A stretch of DNA of 64,000 bases, taken from assembly GCA_963575745.1 (NCBI GenBank), contig CAUYUJ010014345.1:5001-69000 (forward strand). The letters are read 5' to 3'. The stretch is from Prorocentrum cordatum. Lineage: Eukaryota; Sar; Dinophyceae; Prorocentrales; Prorocentraceae. The notes beneath the pieces are model-generated. The model was not told where the DNA came from. It was given only the letters and a program-made list of their open reading frames with translations, and did no database searches. Shown piece by piece: positions 1-9,905 of this stretch; positions within the stretch are counted from its first letter, which is position 1, and every line of letters starts with the position of its first letter. The translations under genes and the position numbers were made by a program.

Positions 1-159
1 GTAGCAGGCAAAGCAAGACTCGTAGCAGTCGTAGTAGTAGTCGTGGCCACTCTCAGTAGTGGTAGTAGTAGTGGTATTAGTAGTGACAGTAGTAGTACAG
101 GCAATACTTATACTAGTAGTAGTAGTAGTAGTAGCAGTAGTAGTAGTAGTAGCAGTAGC

Positions 160-199
<40 letters not shown>

Positions 200-205
200 A
201 TTATA

Positions 206-260
<55 letters not shown>

Positions 261-500
261 TCCACAAGTGGTGGTGCTGGTAGCAGGAATAGCAGTACTA
301 GTAGTAGGAGTTGTTGTAACTGTAGTAGTCGGCGTCGCTTCAGTACAAATAATAAGATTAAAAAGCAGTCGGCGTAGCAGTAGAAGCAGGAAATAATAGT
401 AGTGGTCGTAGTAGTAGGAGTAGAAGTAGTAGTACTAGCTGTAGCAGTAGTCGTAGCAGAAGTCGTAGCAGTAGGTCGAAATAGTAGTAATGTTCGTAGT
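1..500. repeat. (AGT/GTA)n trinucleotide microsatellite
   Basis: Almost uninterrupted AGT/GTA triplets, purest at 110-265, decay into mixed GTAGTAG-type triplets up to about 490. Long Ser, Val, Leu and Tyr homopolymer ORFs here are repeat artefacts. I see no gene. Confidence 0.95.
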
Positions 501-574
501 GTTGACCTCAAAAGTTGGCCCTCCTGCAGCCCTCGAAAGTTGGCCTTTCTAGGGCTTATTTCGGCGCCAAGAAA

Positions 575-670
575 AATCAATAAGGGTCCCAGGAGGGCTC
601 CAAGAAGGCCCCAAGAGGGCCTTAAGAGTGGCCCAAAGAGACCTCAAGAAGGCCCCCAAAGCGCCCCCTT
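575..670. repeat. CAAGAGGGCC-type short tandem repeat
   Basis: Degenerate units of about 13 bp built on C-CAAGA-GGCC follow each other here. The same motif recurs at 13,500-13,600, 20,270-20,935, 26,220-26,420, 34,070-34,120 and 35,070-35,130, so it is a dispersed family. Confidence 0.8.
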
Positions 671-675
671 CCCCT

Positions 676-835
676 AAGGATTTTTCAGGATTCCCATGGA
701 TTCGCAAATATTCCCAAGGATTCCTGACGGAATCCGGAGGAGTCCTGATCCTAAGGATCCTAAGGAATCCCAAGGACCCTAAGGAATCCTAAGGATCCTA
801 AGGAATCCTAAGGAATTCTAAGGAATCGAAGCACT
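676..835. repeat. CCTAAGGAAT tandem repeat
   Basis: A decamer close to CCTAAGGAAT/CCTAAGGATC is repeated about ten times at the right-hand end, preceded by looser GGATTCCCAAGG variants. No coding signal. Confidence 0.85.
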
Positions 836-959
836 TCTGAAGAAGAAGAAGTACTCTGAAGAAGAAAAAAGTACTTCTGAAGATCCCATGGTTGTAATTG
901 GTTCCATGTATGGTTGCAATTCGCTCCGAACGGTTGGAATTGGGACTAGTCGCTTGTAA

Positions 960-1135
960 TTCGTCCCATTTCGGGGGGAGGGGCGGGGGGAGGAGGAGGG
1001 AGGGGGATTTAGGGAGACAGGGAGGAGGGGGAGGGGAGAGAGGCAGGCCGGAGAAACGCGAGGAGCCACAGCCACAAATGGCCCCTCCTCCTCCTCCTCC
1101 TCCTCCTCCTCCTCCTCCTCCGCCTCCTCGCGATC
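960..1135. repeat. Purine tract followed by (CCT)n
   Basis: A G/A-only tract (970-1060) is followed by about fifteen CCT triplets (1084-1130). Poly-Pro and poly-Glu ORFs across it are artefacts. Confidence 0.9.
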
Positions 1136-1268
1136 CGTCTGGCCCCGATGGGCCGCCAGGCAGAGCAGAAAACCGAAACCCCGACACACCTGACAGCGAA
1201 CACGGCCGTGTGTCCCGGTACCTGGCCGCGAACAAGCCCGTGTCCACGCTTCTGAGCCGCGTCCAATA

Positions 1269-1500
1269 TCACTGATTGTTCATTGGTTTTGTTAAGAATA
1301 GCCGTTAACATGGCCGTGTTAACGGCGACCTGGCCGATACCGCGGGCGCGTTCACGGCAACTCGGCCGTTAACGCGCCCGCGTTCACGCTTGAAGGCGGG
1401 GCTCAAAGACATTGATGTTTCATTGGTTATGTGAAGAATCGCCGTTAGCATGGCCGCGTTAACGGCCACCTGGCCGTTAACATGGCCGCGTTAACGGCCT
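1269..1500. repeat. GTTAAC/GGCC dyad-rich repeat, two ~68-bp copies
   Basis: A segment at 1269-1336 is repeated at about 1410-1478. Both contain TTCATTGGTT and a block of CCGTTAAC/GTTAACGG sites separated by ATGGCC. The GTTAAC palindrome recurs about seven times in the region. No ORF of interest. Confidence 0.7.
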
Positions 1501-1925
1501 CCCGGCCGATAAGCGGTCCTGTCTGAAGATGTATGAGACCATACCACCCAAAATTGTGATCCCTCATGCCGAGACGGGGACCTCAAGCATTGAGGCGAAT
1601 CCAGCGGTGGCGACGAGGGCCTCCCAGGATGCCACAAAAGGGACAACCGAGGGAAGGATAGCAGTATGGGTATCTTTTCCTGGTGCCGTCCGCCTGAGCG
1701 AGGGAGCTTCGGGCGAGCCCACCCCTCATGAAAGCAAAAAGAGGCACTACCACCCGAACTCCACAGCACTCCGCTCCCAATGGCCACACCTGCGAACAAG
1801 CTGCACTCCGTTCCGGGCACTCTGGGGGCGCGCCCGGAACGGGATGCCACCAGCTCGATGGGGAGGAGCGGCCAGCCCCTCTAGATGCGGGTGGTGGTTC
1901 TTTCTTCTCTGGTGACCCCCGGAAG
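1501..1925. other. Unassigned unique-looking sequence
   Basis: GC-rich sequence with open frames on both strands but no recognisable motif. I see no supported gene. Confidence 0.4.
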
Positions 1926-2405
1926 CAAAATAAAAAATAAAACAGAAATAAGAACTTGCGATGCGAAAACAACCGCAAAAAAAAACAATAAAAGAAAAAA
2001 AAAAAAAAAAAAATAAATAAATAGAAAAAATCAAAAAAAAAAATAAAAAAACAAAAAAAAAAAAAAAAAAATAAAAGAAAACAAAAAAAAAATATTAAAA
2101 AAAAAAAACACAAAAAAAAAAAAAAAAAACAAAATGCACAGGACACCCCATAAAAATACAAAACACAAAAAAAAAACCTCCCCCGCGTGCCCAACCTACC
2201 AGAACAACAAATAATACCAATCCAAAAAACAACAATACCCAACAACAAACAAAAACCCTCCCACCCACACCCACAACCCCTCCCACCCCCCCCCCCAAAA
2301 ACCCAACCAACCACACAGCCCCACAACACAAAACTAAGCTATATTTACACAGCGACATCAGAAAAAAAAAAAAAAAAAAATAAATAATAAACAAAAAAAA
2401 AAAAA
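1926..2405. repeat. A-rich low-complexity tract
   Basis: The plus strand is dominated by A runs of 5-20 bases with scattered C and T. A C/A-rich middle part (2170-2330) lies between two purer A tracts. Poly-Phe ORFs on the minus strand are artefacts. It could be the eroded poly(A) end of a retroposed sequence, but no donor sequence is recognisable. Confidence 0.85.
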
Positions 2406-4234
2406 GCCTCCATTCCCCGGCCGCAGCTCGCCCCCCCCCGGATCGCGTTCCCCCCGTGCAGCTCGGCCCGGGCGGCCTGCCAATCGAGGGACCGAGGGCA
2501 GCGAAAACACATATCTTCCATATAAACCGCAGCCTCGCGGTGCCAAGTCCCTGGCCGCGGACCCTGCGGATACAGCTTTAGCATCGTTTAACCGAAAAAA
2601 CCGACCCTATCCCCATTGTGTGGCTTGGCCCCACTGCCGATACCACCCCTAGATTTTTTTTTTTCCACGCAAACACACATCAGTTTCAGCCCCTGCTCCG
2701 ATTCAGTACGGCCAAAAATAGGCACGCTCGGTTACATGGGATCCGCTTCCCCTCATGGGGGCTATACCCGCACCCAACGAAACGCGCACGGGAATTAAAA
2801 GGGTGACCTCGGAGCGAAGTCCTGCGGCCGCCGTGGATTACCCTACAGCTCCCACACCGATCCAGGGGAAGAGGGACGAGGAGGAGGAGGAGGAGGACGA
2901 GGGGGACAAGCTGGCAATGGCCCTGGGCTCGGGGAGACTCGCCTGTCAGAACACTGCGGACTTGAAATTCCGACCTGCCGCCGTCTCCTCGGAGAGACGA
3001 TGCAGAATGGCAAATACGAACTAACCAGTCGTGTGCATGAGGTGACTGGCACACGCACTGGAAGGTCGAGAGACAGCGAAGGCCCTCGAGTGACATAAAT
3101 TGTTGGGTGCGCACACTCGCCAACTGAGAATATACTATGTGAGATCGGGCACAGAAGCGCCGGGCACACGCGACGCTGCTCTGCAGCGGCTGACTGGAGC
3201 GAGCCCTGGCTGATAATGCAGCCAGGGGTCGGCCAGGAGCGGCCGCAAAAACCACCGCGCGATGCCCATGCATCCGGCAGCATCGAAACCACCAATTCGG
3301 GGCAGGAGGGAGGAGGAAAAGAGGACGAGGAAGAAGGAAGGGGAGGATCGCCCTCGCCGAGCGTCGCACCAGAACACACGCCCTCCGGCCGATCTGGACC
3401 ACACGGCGCAGGGAAAACTGGAGAAAAGACATCCGGGCCACACTGCCCAACTTCACGCCGTGCAAGGGGGGAGTGAGGAGGAGACCGGAAGAGGAGGCGG
3501 AGTGCCGGCCCACCCCGGAAGGGCAAGCCGGAGCACCGCCTCCAGGAGGCGAGCGCGAAAGGAAGAGAAGGGAGGGGGGATAGTCGTTGCAAGGCGCGGA
3601 GCCGACGAAGATTGCCTAGGAATCTGATTGTCATGGCCGCGAGGCCGATAGAACGGCTTATCATTCACTGCCGGAGAGACCGTACAGGCATTCTGTGGCA
3701 ATCTAAACGGTCGCCAGCCGCGGCGGCCGACCGACTGGAAATTCGACCGTATACTATACCTGCCGCGCTCTTTGGTTCTAGTTTGTTGCGCCGTGCCGGG
3801 GCCAGATTCCAAGCTCCTGGGGAAAAAACTCACACCGCACGGGACGGGCCGACATTGGGCCGCAGCGAGGTGGCCGGAGTCCGGGGGACAAAACCAGCCC
3901 CCCCCCTCCACACAAAACGCATCCAAATGTCACGGAGACGGTGCGTGAGAGGGAGGGGGAGGAAGAGCAAGAGGGAAAAGAGAGGAATCTGTCAGTCAAG
4001 CGCGGCGCGTCAACGGCTCCACCGGGCACCATCCCGCTGGCCTCCACTACGAGACGTTGGCCACCAATGAGGAGGGAGGGAGGGAGGGAAGGGGAGGAGG
4101 AGGGCGAGGAGGAGAGGTAGAGCGGAAGGCCGCCGACTGAGCCAGGAGCAGCGCGTCACCTGTAGGAGTCCGCCCCCCCCACCGCCACCTGCCGGCGCTT
4201 CCCGACGAAGTTCTGCAACTGCCCGCCGAGCACC
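2406..4234. other. GC-rich stretch without a supported gene
   Basis: Long open frames exist on the minus strand (2686-3513, 2843-3664), but they overlap in different frames, are Arg/Pro/Ser-rich and contain GAG/GGA microsatellite. That is typical of open frames in GC-rich noncoding DNA. A T12 run lies at 2646-2659 and a GGGA repeat at 4070-4130, just downstream of the retrotransposon ORF2. Confidence 0.5.
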
Positions 4235-7200
4235 TCATCGACTCCCTCTCCCGCGCGCCTGGGCCGCGTCGTACGCTGCGCTGGCTTGCCTGTGGCCTTT
4301 CACGACCTCCCGGCAAGCCTGCCGCAGCGCCTCCACCGCTGCCGGCCCCCGGCGGAGCTGCCCGTGACGGCAATGGCAATGGACGCGGTACATCGCTGCC
4401 AAGCGGATGCCCCGCAAAATCACTGCGTCGTCATCCTCGGCGGCCCGGAGGTCCAGGCCCAGGAAGGCGGCCAAGCGGCCCTGTGGCGTGGCCGCCCTTG
4501 ACATGCCCAACTCTCTGGCTAAGATCGAATGGGCAATCCTGCAGTTCGCGTAGTGCTCGATGGAATCCGGGCTGGTCTCGGAGCACCCGAACATGCAGCC
4601 CGGGAGACCCGACCGCCCTTGGGTGCGTCGCGAGGTTGGCCAGCCGTTCCACATGGCTCGCCAGGATGCCGCCCAAACGCGGGGCGGCGCCGCCTTCCCC
4701 AGGATCCTGAGGAATCGCATGCCATGCGATACCCGGGTGCGGGGGTACTGGTCGACCGCCCAGCGGTCGAGTTTGTGCCTCACGCGCGGCTCCAGCTCCT
4801 CTGGTCTGGTAGTCGTCAACAGGGTAGCGGCGCAGCCCTGGAAGCCGCGACGGAGGCTGCGGGCTTGTTGCGCCGTGAGCGGCCGGGCAATCTCGCCCCC
4901 CAGAAGCTGCCGTTCGACTGCGTGAACAGTGACGCCCTCGGCGCTGCACTGCCACTGATTGTCGTCCAGCTGGCAGATGTAAGAGCGGTCGAACCAATCC
5001 GCCCAGGCAGCGGCCACCATCATGTTGTCGGAATTCATGCGAATGCGGCGGAGCTCCGTGGCCCGGGCCGCTACGTGCAAGCCTCCCGCAGGGCCGTTCT
5101 CCATTGCTGCAACCCGGAGCTGCGCTGCCCTCTGCCGCGCGCGAAGATCTGCGAACCCGCGGGGGAAACCGAGGACTTGGAGCTGCCGAAGGTCTTCCGG
5201 GCATGTCCATAAGTTGGAGCCAGGAACTAAGCGAGTGAATACCTCGGCCTCCACTGTCTCCCAGCGCGGTGGCAGGGCATCCAGCTGCATAAGGAATCCG
5301 AGGACAGATGCAATATAGACCGTGTAGGCAATCGTCGTCAAGTAGAGCCCCCCGCCTGCGGCCCCCCACCAGCTCGCCCTGTCTAGCACCTTGTCGAATG
5401 CCTTGCTGTACCCGTCATGCCCGCGCTCGGGGCCGAGGAGGAAGCCGAGGTATCTTGCTCGCCACGCGACTTGCGCGCCGCTCCATCCTGGGTGCATGGA
5501 GAGCACCTCGCGCAGCACAGTCGCGGCGTCGCCGCGGAATAGCGGGACCACGTAAGTTTTCGGCATATTCAAATGCAAACCAGATATGCGCCCGAAGTCT
5601 GCAAAGATGGAAAGTAGGGCCGGAGCGGACTCGAAAAGGTCTGGGGTAACTGCCGCAATGTCGTCCGCGAAGGCCCTTGACACCAGCGACGGCTGTAGTC
5701 TCCGCAGCCGCCTCAGCAGCACGTCCACTGCAACTGCAAACAAGATCGGCGAGAGCGGGCAGCCTTGCCGAATTCCCGTCCTCGAAGTAAATCCAGGGTG
5801 CACCGAGCCGCCCACCACCATTGAGCAGTGGTTCCCCATGTACAGCACGTCGACAAATCGCAAGAACCACGGCGGCAGGCCCGCTGCCCGGAGCAGCCGT
5901 TTGAGAAACTTGTGCGAAATGCTCGGGGAGGCGGCTTTGAAATCGAAAAACCAAGCCGCCCCCCCGGTCCGTTCCAGAGCTGTCTTCATCATTGCCGTGT
6001 CCACATCCACAATGTTCGCAATCATTGATCGCCCTGGGATGAAGCCGCGCTGGTCTTCCGACACCGCCTTTGACAGGGGCTCCTCGACGCAGATACGAAC
6101 AGCATTCGCGAGGAGTCGGTTGTCGCAACAAGCCACGTTGAGCGGCCGCGTGTCTGGTGGTCCGTGCCCAGTCACTCCGAGGGTGGTGGTCCCGGCCCCC
6201 TTGGGGAGGAAGATCATCAAGCTGCCGTTGAAAGTGGAGATGAATTCGTCGAAGTAGTCTGGGTCGGGCTGCTGCGTAAGAGCCCTGAGGGCCTGCCACA
6301 GGACGTCGACCGCAAGGGGGCCGAGCCGTCTCCAAGCGGCAAACGAAAGGCCGTCCGGGCCAGGTGCGGAATTGGGGGAGCCATCAATGGCCGCGGCCAC
6401 ATGGTCACGAGTAATAGCCCAGTCAGAAGCATCCGGCGGCGGCACCGCCAGCGGAGTGTCTTCGCGAATCCACTGCTCCATGAGGTGCTCGTCAACCGGC
6501 CTCTGCGAGAATACGTCCTGCCAGTGCTGCCGGAGAGCGTCGGCCATCTCCTTCGGGTCCGTCAGTATCTCGCCAGTGGGAGACTCTACTCCTGTCAGGC
6601 AACCAGACCGACCTGGAGCGAGACGTTTGAGCTTGCTGCGAATGCGGTTGCGACGCGCATCCAAATCACCATCGGTGCAATCGCCCTGGTGTCGCTGGAG
6701 TGCCGCCAGCTCTTCGATGGCCGCCTCCCGGGCCAGGTCAACCGCCAATTGTCGGTAAGGCTGCAGTTGGCGCCCGCGGACAGTGGCCAACTCGAGCGGC
6801 GCGGGCACGAGGGAGGCTAACCGCGGAAAGGCCTGCAGACATTGCCGCATGACGCCGACGTGGCCGCGCTCCGCCGCCCTGATGAACCGGACGGTGTGGC
6901 CAACGTCGTCCTCGGGACTCGGCGTCGGTGTCGCCGCGGCGGCCTCCTGCTGCATCCGGTCGGCTGTGATCCTCATGGCCTGCTTGAGGAGGGCGAGAGC
7001 TCGCAACGGCGGCACCCCCGAGGATGGAGGCGATTCTGACTGCGGCTGCGGGTCCAGCCCGTGCCGGCAAAACCACTGTTCCTGGAGCTCCTGGTAGGCG
7101 GCCGCAACCCGAATCGGCCAACTTTCGTGCGCCACGATCTCAGGCCGGACTGGCATGGCCGCCGGCACGTGGCGAGACGGCGTGCGGCGACCGAAGGCGA

Positions 7201-8476
7201 TGGCTCGGTGGGCTGAGAGGTGCGGCACCCACTCGAGGGCCGTGCACGCGATGTTCCGGTCGAGCTGGCCCACGACATCGGCATTCCAGTAGCACCTGTC
7301 CAACCGGCTCCACGCGGAGGCGCTCTCGTGCGTGAGCTCGGGTTGGCGGAGTTCGTACAAGCCCGCCGGCCGCCAAAGCCCGGCTTCGGCGTCCCGCTGC
7401 TCTCCGAGGTCGTCTGCGCCTGAGAGCCCACCAGTTGCCTTGTTCAACCTGTCCACGGGGTCGGTCACCCAGTTGAAGTCGCCCATGACCATGGAGAGGA
7501 CTTCCTCCCTGGGAGACATGGCCGCCGCCATGACTTGACGCATGCTGCGCCGTTGTTCCCGGACAGTCGCGTTCACGTCCCCGGGCACCGCCATGCCCCG
7601 CGGCTGAACCATGCCCGGGACCCCAGTGGCGAAGTATACCACGTGGAGGTCGAGGGCCCCCGCGCTGCCCCGCAGCTGGAGCATCGCGGCCCTTCCGGGG
7701 ACCAGGTGGATCCAACGAGGCTCGGTGTCCGCAAACTGCTCGAGAAACTTCTTTTTGACCACGATGCCAACACCAGCGCGGCTGGTAGTGCCAGGCGAGA
7801 AGTAGGAGACGCAGTCGTCGGGGCAGCTCCACACCGCCGTGGCGCCCTCGAGGCCGTGCGAGTCCACGATGGCCACGAAGTCCCGGCGGCGCAGGAGACG
7901 GCGGACGTAAGCGTCCTTCTGCTCATGCCGCTGCCGTTTACGCGCAAACAGGGCCTGGGAATTCCAAGTCGCCCCTTGCAGGTCACCCAAGAATGGAAAT
8001 CGAGTGTGTGGCGGATCCGCCGTGGCAGGCGGCGGCCTGACGATGTCCGGGACGGCCTGTCGAGGCGGCGGCGGGCGCCGGCGTGGCCGGGGGAGCCGCG
8101 GTGCGCTTGCTGCTGGGGGAAGGGCCGGACAACGGCCCCACTGCTGGACTGCTAGCTCCGGGCGCTGGCTGCAGAGAGGTGGTAGTAAGAGCGGAAGCTC
8201 GGTGGACTGCATCGGCAGAGGCACGTCACGATGAAGCAAAGATGAGAGATAGCCACGTCGGAAAGACAGAAAAAGATCCAGGACGTATCCAAGAGCGCCG
8301 TTCGAAGCGATAACTTCAATTAAACTTGCATCCACCCGATCTGCGTCACGTGCTGGGGAGGGTGAGGTCCCAGCATCCCCCGTTGCTGTCTCATTGTGGG
8401 GGGAGGGCCGCTGCGGCAGGGCGCCCTCCCCCCCGCCGATTCTGCGAATGAGCACTGGCGGCGGTAGTCTCGACCC
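4235..8476 (-). CDS. LINE ORF2: endonuclease / reverse transcriptase
   Basis: Encodes about 1,410 residues for target-primed reverse transcription. The N-terminal quarter is Pro/Arg-rich. An exonuclease-endonuclease-phosphatase-like domain follows (roughly residues 170-415), with D-S-H-G-L-E-G, V-G-I-V-V, MGDFNWV and S-R-L-D-R-C-Y-W. The last motif reads S-A-H-R-A-I where S-D-H is usual. The reverse-transcriptase core (about 700-960) shows FFDFKAA, RTGIRQGCPLSPILF and the catalytic FADD. Near the C-terminus a C-x3-C-x9-H-x3-C knuckle (GCMFGCSE...EHYANC) is typical of LINE ORF2 proteins. The frame is open from 8476, but its first codons contain no ATG. A GTG lies at 8455 and the first ATG is about 80 codons in. 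It overlaps ORF1 in the +1 frame, so coupled translation or frameshifting is possible. Confidence 0.92.
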   Translation of the reverse strand, partial: GSRLPPPVLIRRIGGGEGALPQRPSPHNETATGDAGTSPSPARDADRVDASLIEVIASNGALGYVLDLFLSFRRGYLSSLLHRDVPLPMQSTELPLLLPPLCSQRPELAVQQWGRCPALPPAASAPRLPRPRRRPPPPRQAVPDIVRPPPATADPPHTRFPFLGDLQGATWNSQALFARKRQRHEQKDAYVRRLLRRRDFVAIVDSHGLEGATAVWSCPDDCVSYFSPGTTSRAGVGIVVKKKFLEQFADTEPRWIHLVPGRAAMLQLRGSAGALDLHVVYFATGVPGMVQPRGMAVPGDVNATVREQRRSMRQVMAAAMSPREEVLSMVMGDFNWVTDPVDRLNKATGGLSGADDLGEQRDAEAGLWRPAGLYELRQPELTHESASAWSRLDRCYWNADVVGQLDRNIACTALEWVPHLSAHRAIAFGRRTPSRHVPAAMPVRPEIVAHESWPIRVAAAYQELQEQWFCRHGLDPQPQSESPPSSGVPPLRALALLKQAMRITADRMQQEAAAATPTPSPEDDVGHTVRFIRAAERGHVGVMRQCLQAFPRLASLVPAPLELATVRGRQLQPYRQLAVDLAREAAIEELAALQRHQGDCTDGDLDARRNRIRSKLKRLAPGRSGCLTGVESPTGEILTDPKEMADALRQHWQDVFSQRPVDEHLMEQWIREDTPLAVPPPDASDWAITRDHVAAAIDGSPNSAPGPDGLSFAAWRRLGPLAVDVLWQALRALTQQPDPDYFDEFISTFNGSLMIFLPKGAGTTTLGVTGHGPPDTRPLNVACCDNRLLANAVRICVEEPLSKAVSEDQRGFIPGRSMIANIVDVDTAMMKTALERTGGAAWFFDFKAASPSISHKFLKRLLRAAGLPPWFLRFVDVLYMGNHCSMVVGGSVHPGFTSRTGIRQGCPLSPILFAVAVDVLLRRLRRLQPSLVSRAFADDIAAVTPDLFESAPALLSIFADFGRISGLHLNMPKTYVVPLFRGDAATVLREVLSMHPGWSGAQVAWRARYLGFLLGPERGHDGYSKAFDKVLDRASWWGAAGGGLYLTTIAYTVYIASVLGFLMQLDALPPRWETVEAEVFTRLVPGSNLWTCPEDLRQLQVLGFPRGFADLRARQRAAQLRVAAMENGPAGGLHVAARATELRRIRMNSDNMMVAAAWADWFDRSYICQLDDNQWQCSAEGVTVHAVERQLLGGEIARPLTAQQARSLRRGFQGCAATLLTTTRPEELEPRVRHKLDRWAVDQYPRTRVSHGMRFLRILGKAAPPRVWAASWRAMWNGWPTSRRTQGRSGLPGCMFGCSETSPDSIEHYANCRIAHSILARELGMSRAATPQGRLAAFLGLDLRAAEDDDAVILRGIRLAAMYRVHCHCRHGQLRRGPAAVEALRQACREVVKGHRQASAAYDAAQARGRGSR

Positions 8477-9584
8477 TCACGGCAACGAGGTCGTCGCCCA
8501 CCTGCACTGCTCTGCCCTGGATCGCCGCCCGCACTGCTGCCCCATCGGCCATCGTCTTGAAGTATAGGCGGACTCGACCCGGATCGGCAGTGGGATCGTC
8601 CGCCGCGAGACGCCTCCAGGACCCTGGTAGGAGCTGGGCCGCCGACGCCGCCGCCGTCAGGTCGACCCCAGTCTGCTGCCGGACCACGCACATGATGGCA
8701 GAGACTGCTGCCTGCGGGTCATAACCCAGCGAGCCCTCTGTCATCAGCTCCGCTGTACAGGGGCCGCCGCCTGGATTTTCCAAGCGAGCTGCTGCTGGCT
8801 GCCGGGCTGCCCGCACTCGTTCCCGAGCGGCCGCCGGAGCTGCCACCGCCCGTCCCCCCATGCGGGAGGGTCGCCACCGCAGCCTGGTGACAGCCGCCGC
8901 CGGGTCTGTAGCCCAAATCTCGTCGAGGCGCTGCTGCCAGTCGTCGCCGCGGACGTCCGTGCGGATCGTCACCAACTTTGGTTTGAGGTAGAGCGCCTCC
9001 CGGCAGAAGCCGTCGACCTTGGAGAGGGCCGCCGGGTCCGTGAGCTCCAGGAGCGGCGCCGCGGGGTCCGCGTAGATGGAGCGGGAGGCGAAGAATACAG
9101 GTACCGGCCATGGCTCACGTCGAAGACCGACGAGGAGCATCTGGACGCTGAACTCGGTGACGCTCGGCGGCATGTGAAATTCGGTGCGGGTCCGTGGAGC
9201 GTCCGGGGCCGATCCTGGACTCCGGCTGCTGTGGCCCATGCGGATGTTCAGCATATCCCCCAAGGCCAGCACCCGCTGGAACACCGCAGCGAGATGCGCC
9301 GGCGGACAATCCACGTAGATCGCAGAACCAGCTCGCACCTGCGCCAACGGCTCGGCGACCGAGAGGACTCGTGGAAGCTGATGCGGTCTGTGAGTGGATA
9401 TCGTGGCTATCAGCAGGCCACGGGAGACGTGCTGCGGGCCACCAGCGCCCGTGGTCACCATCGGCAGCGCCTGGGTTACGAAGCCCTGTTCCCGAACCAA
9501 TGGTGCCCACTTATCCCCGAAGAACTCGTGCCAGAATAGATCTCGCACCGCCGTGGTCGTCGTGCAGCCTGGCAACACATCCAT
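8391..9584 (-). CDS. LINE ORF1 (putative nucleic-acid-binding protein)
   Basis: Open from 9746 to the stop at 8391. The first ATG is at 9584, giving about 397 residues. The protein is Ala/Arg-rich with a basic C-terminal half. I see no CCHC knuckle or clear RRM. A segment near the C-terminus (GRVRLYFKTMADGAAVRAAI) has the alternating pattern of a small RNA-binding fold, but this is weak. Its position directly upstream of ORF2, overlapping it by 86 bases, gives the assignment. Non-LTR ORF1 proteins usually coat the RNA and act as chaperones; that role is inferred from position only. Confidence 0.7.
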   Translation of the reverse strand: MDVLPGCTTTTAVRDLFWHEFFGDKWAPLVREQGFVTQALPMVTTGAGGPQHVSRGLLIATISTHRPHQLPRVLSVAEPLAQVRAGSAIYVDCPPAHLAAVFQRVLALGDMLNIRMGHSSRSPGSAPDAPRTRTEFHMPPSVTEFSVQMLLVGLRREPWPVPVFFASRSIYADPAAPLLELTDPAALSKVDGFCREALYLKPKLVTIRTDVRGDDWQQRLDEIWATDPAAAVTRLRWRPSRMGGRAVAAPAAARERVRAARQPAAARLENPGGGPCTAELMTEGSLGYDPQAAVSAIMCVVRQQTGVDLTAAASAAQLLPGSWRRLAADDPTADPGRVRLYFKTMADGAAVRAAIQGRAVQVGDDLVAVRVETTAASAHSQNRRGGGRPAAAALPPQ

Positions 9585-9793
9585 GGGCACCAGGAGTCGC
9601 AAGGGACGAGCCTCGAAGACCGCCGGCGGGATCTTCAGCAGAGCGTATGGAGGCCGTTTCCTACGGGCTTCGAGAGGTATATCCCCAACTGGGGTGCTGA
9701 GATCGTGGGAGTTTGAATGGGGACGGGGAGGGGGATAGAGGTAGGTTTAACGATACTGACAGTTGGCGGCGCGCTTAATGGGGTGGAGGGATG

Positions 9794-9905
9794 GGGGAGG
9801 CTTCTCAGGATGATGCGTCTTAGAAGGCGCGGGCCTTACATCTATAATCTATAGACGGTGCCCGCGCCTCCTCTAAGAAGCAAAGTGCTTCCGAGAAGCC
9901 TCCCC
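9794..9905. repeat. Imperfect inverted repeat / hairpin
   Basis: Arms at about 9794-9834 and 9860-9905 match as GGGGAGGCTTCTC ... GCGCGGGC against its reverse complement, with small internal gaps, around a loop rich in TCTATA. It lies about 50 bp above the open ORF1 frame, so it could be a structured 5' UTR of the LINE or a separate foldback element. Confidence 0.6.

Larger units (their letters stand above)
4047..9750 (-). mobile_element. Non-LTR (LINE-type) retrotransposon, two ORFs
   Basis: Two consecutive minus-strand ORFs (ORF1 ending at 8391, ORF2 8476-4235) have the order expected for an apurinic-endonuclease non-LTR element: ORF1, endonuclease, reverse transcriptase, C-terminal zinc knuckle. 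There are no long terminal repeats. The true ends are not defined. I put the 3' end near the GGGA repeat at 4070-4130, because no poly(A) tail is visible there. The 5' end lies just above the first in-frame stop of ORF1 (9747). Both ORFs are uninterrupted, so the copy is young or still potentially active. Confidence 0.85.

Noticed and set aside
2686-3664. Two overlapping ~275-aa minus-strand ORFs
   Set aside because: Competing frames, Arg/Ser/Pro-rich text and embedded microsatellite, with no motif. This is chance openness at high GC.
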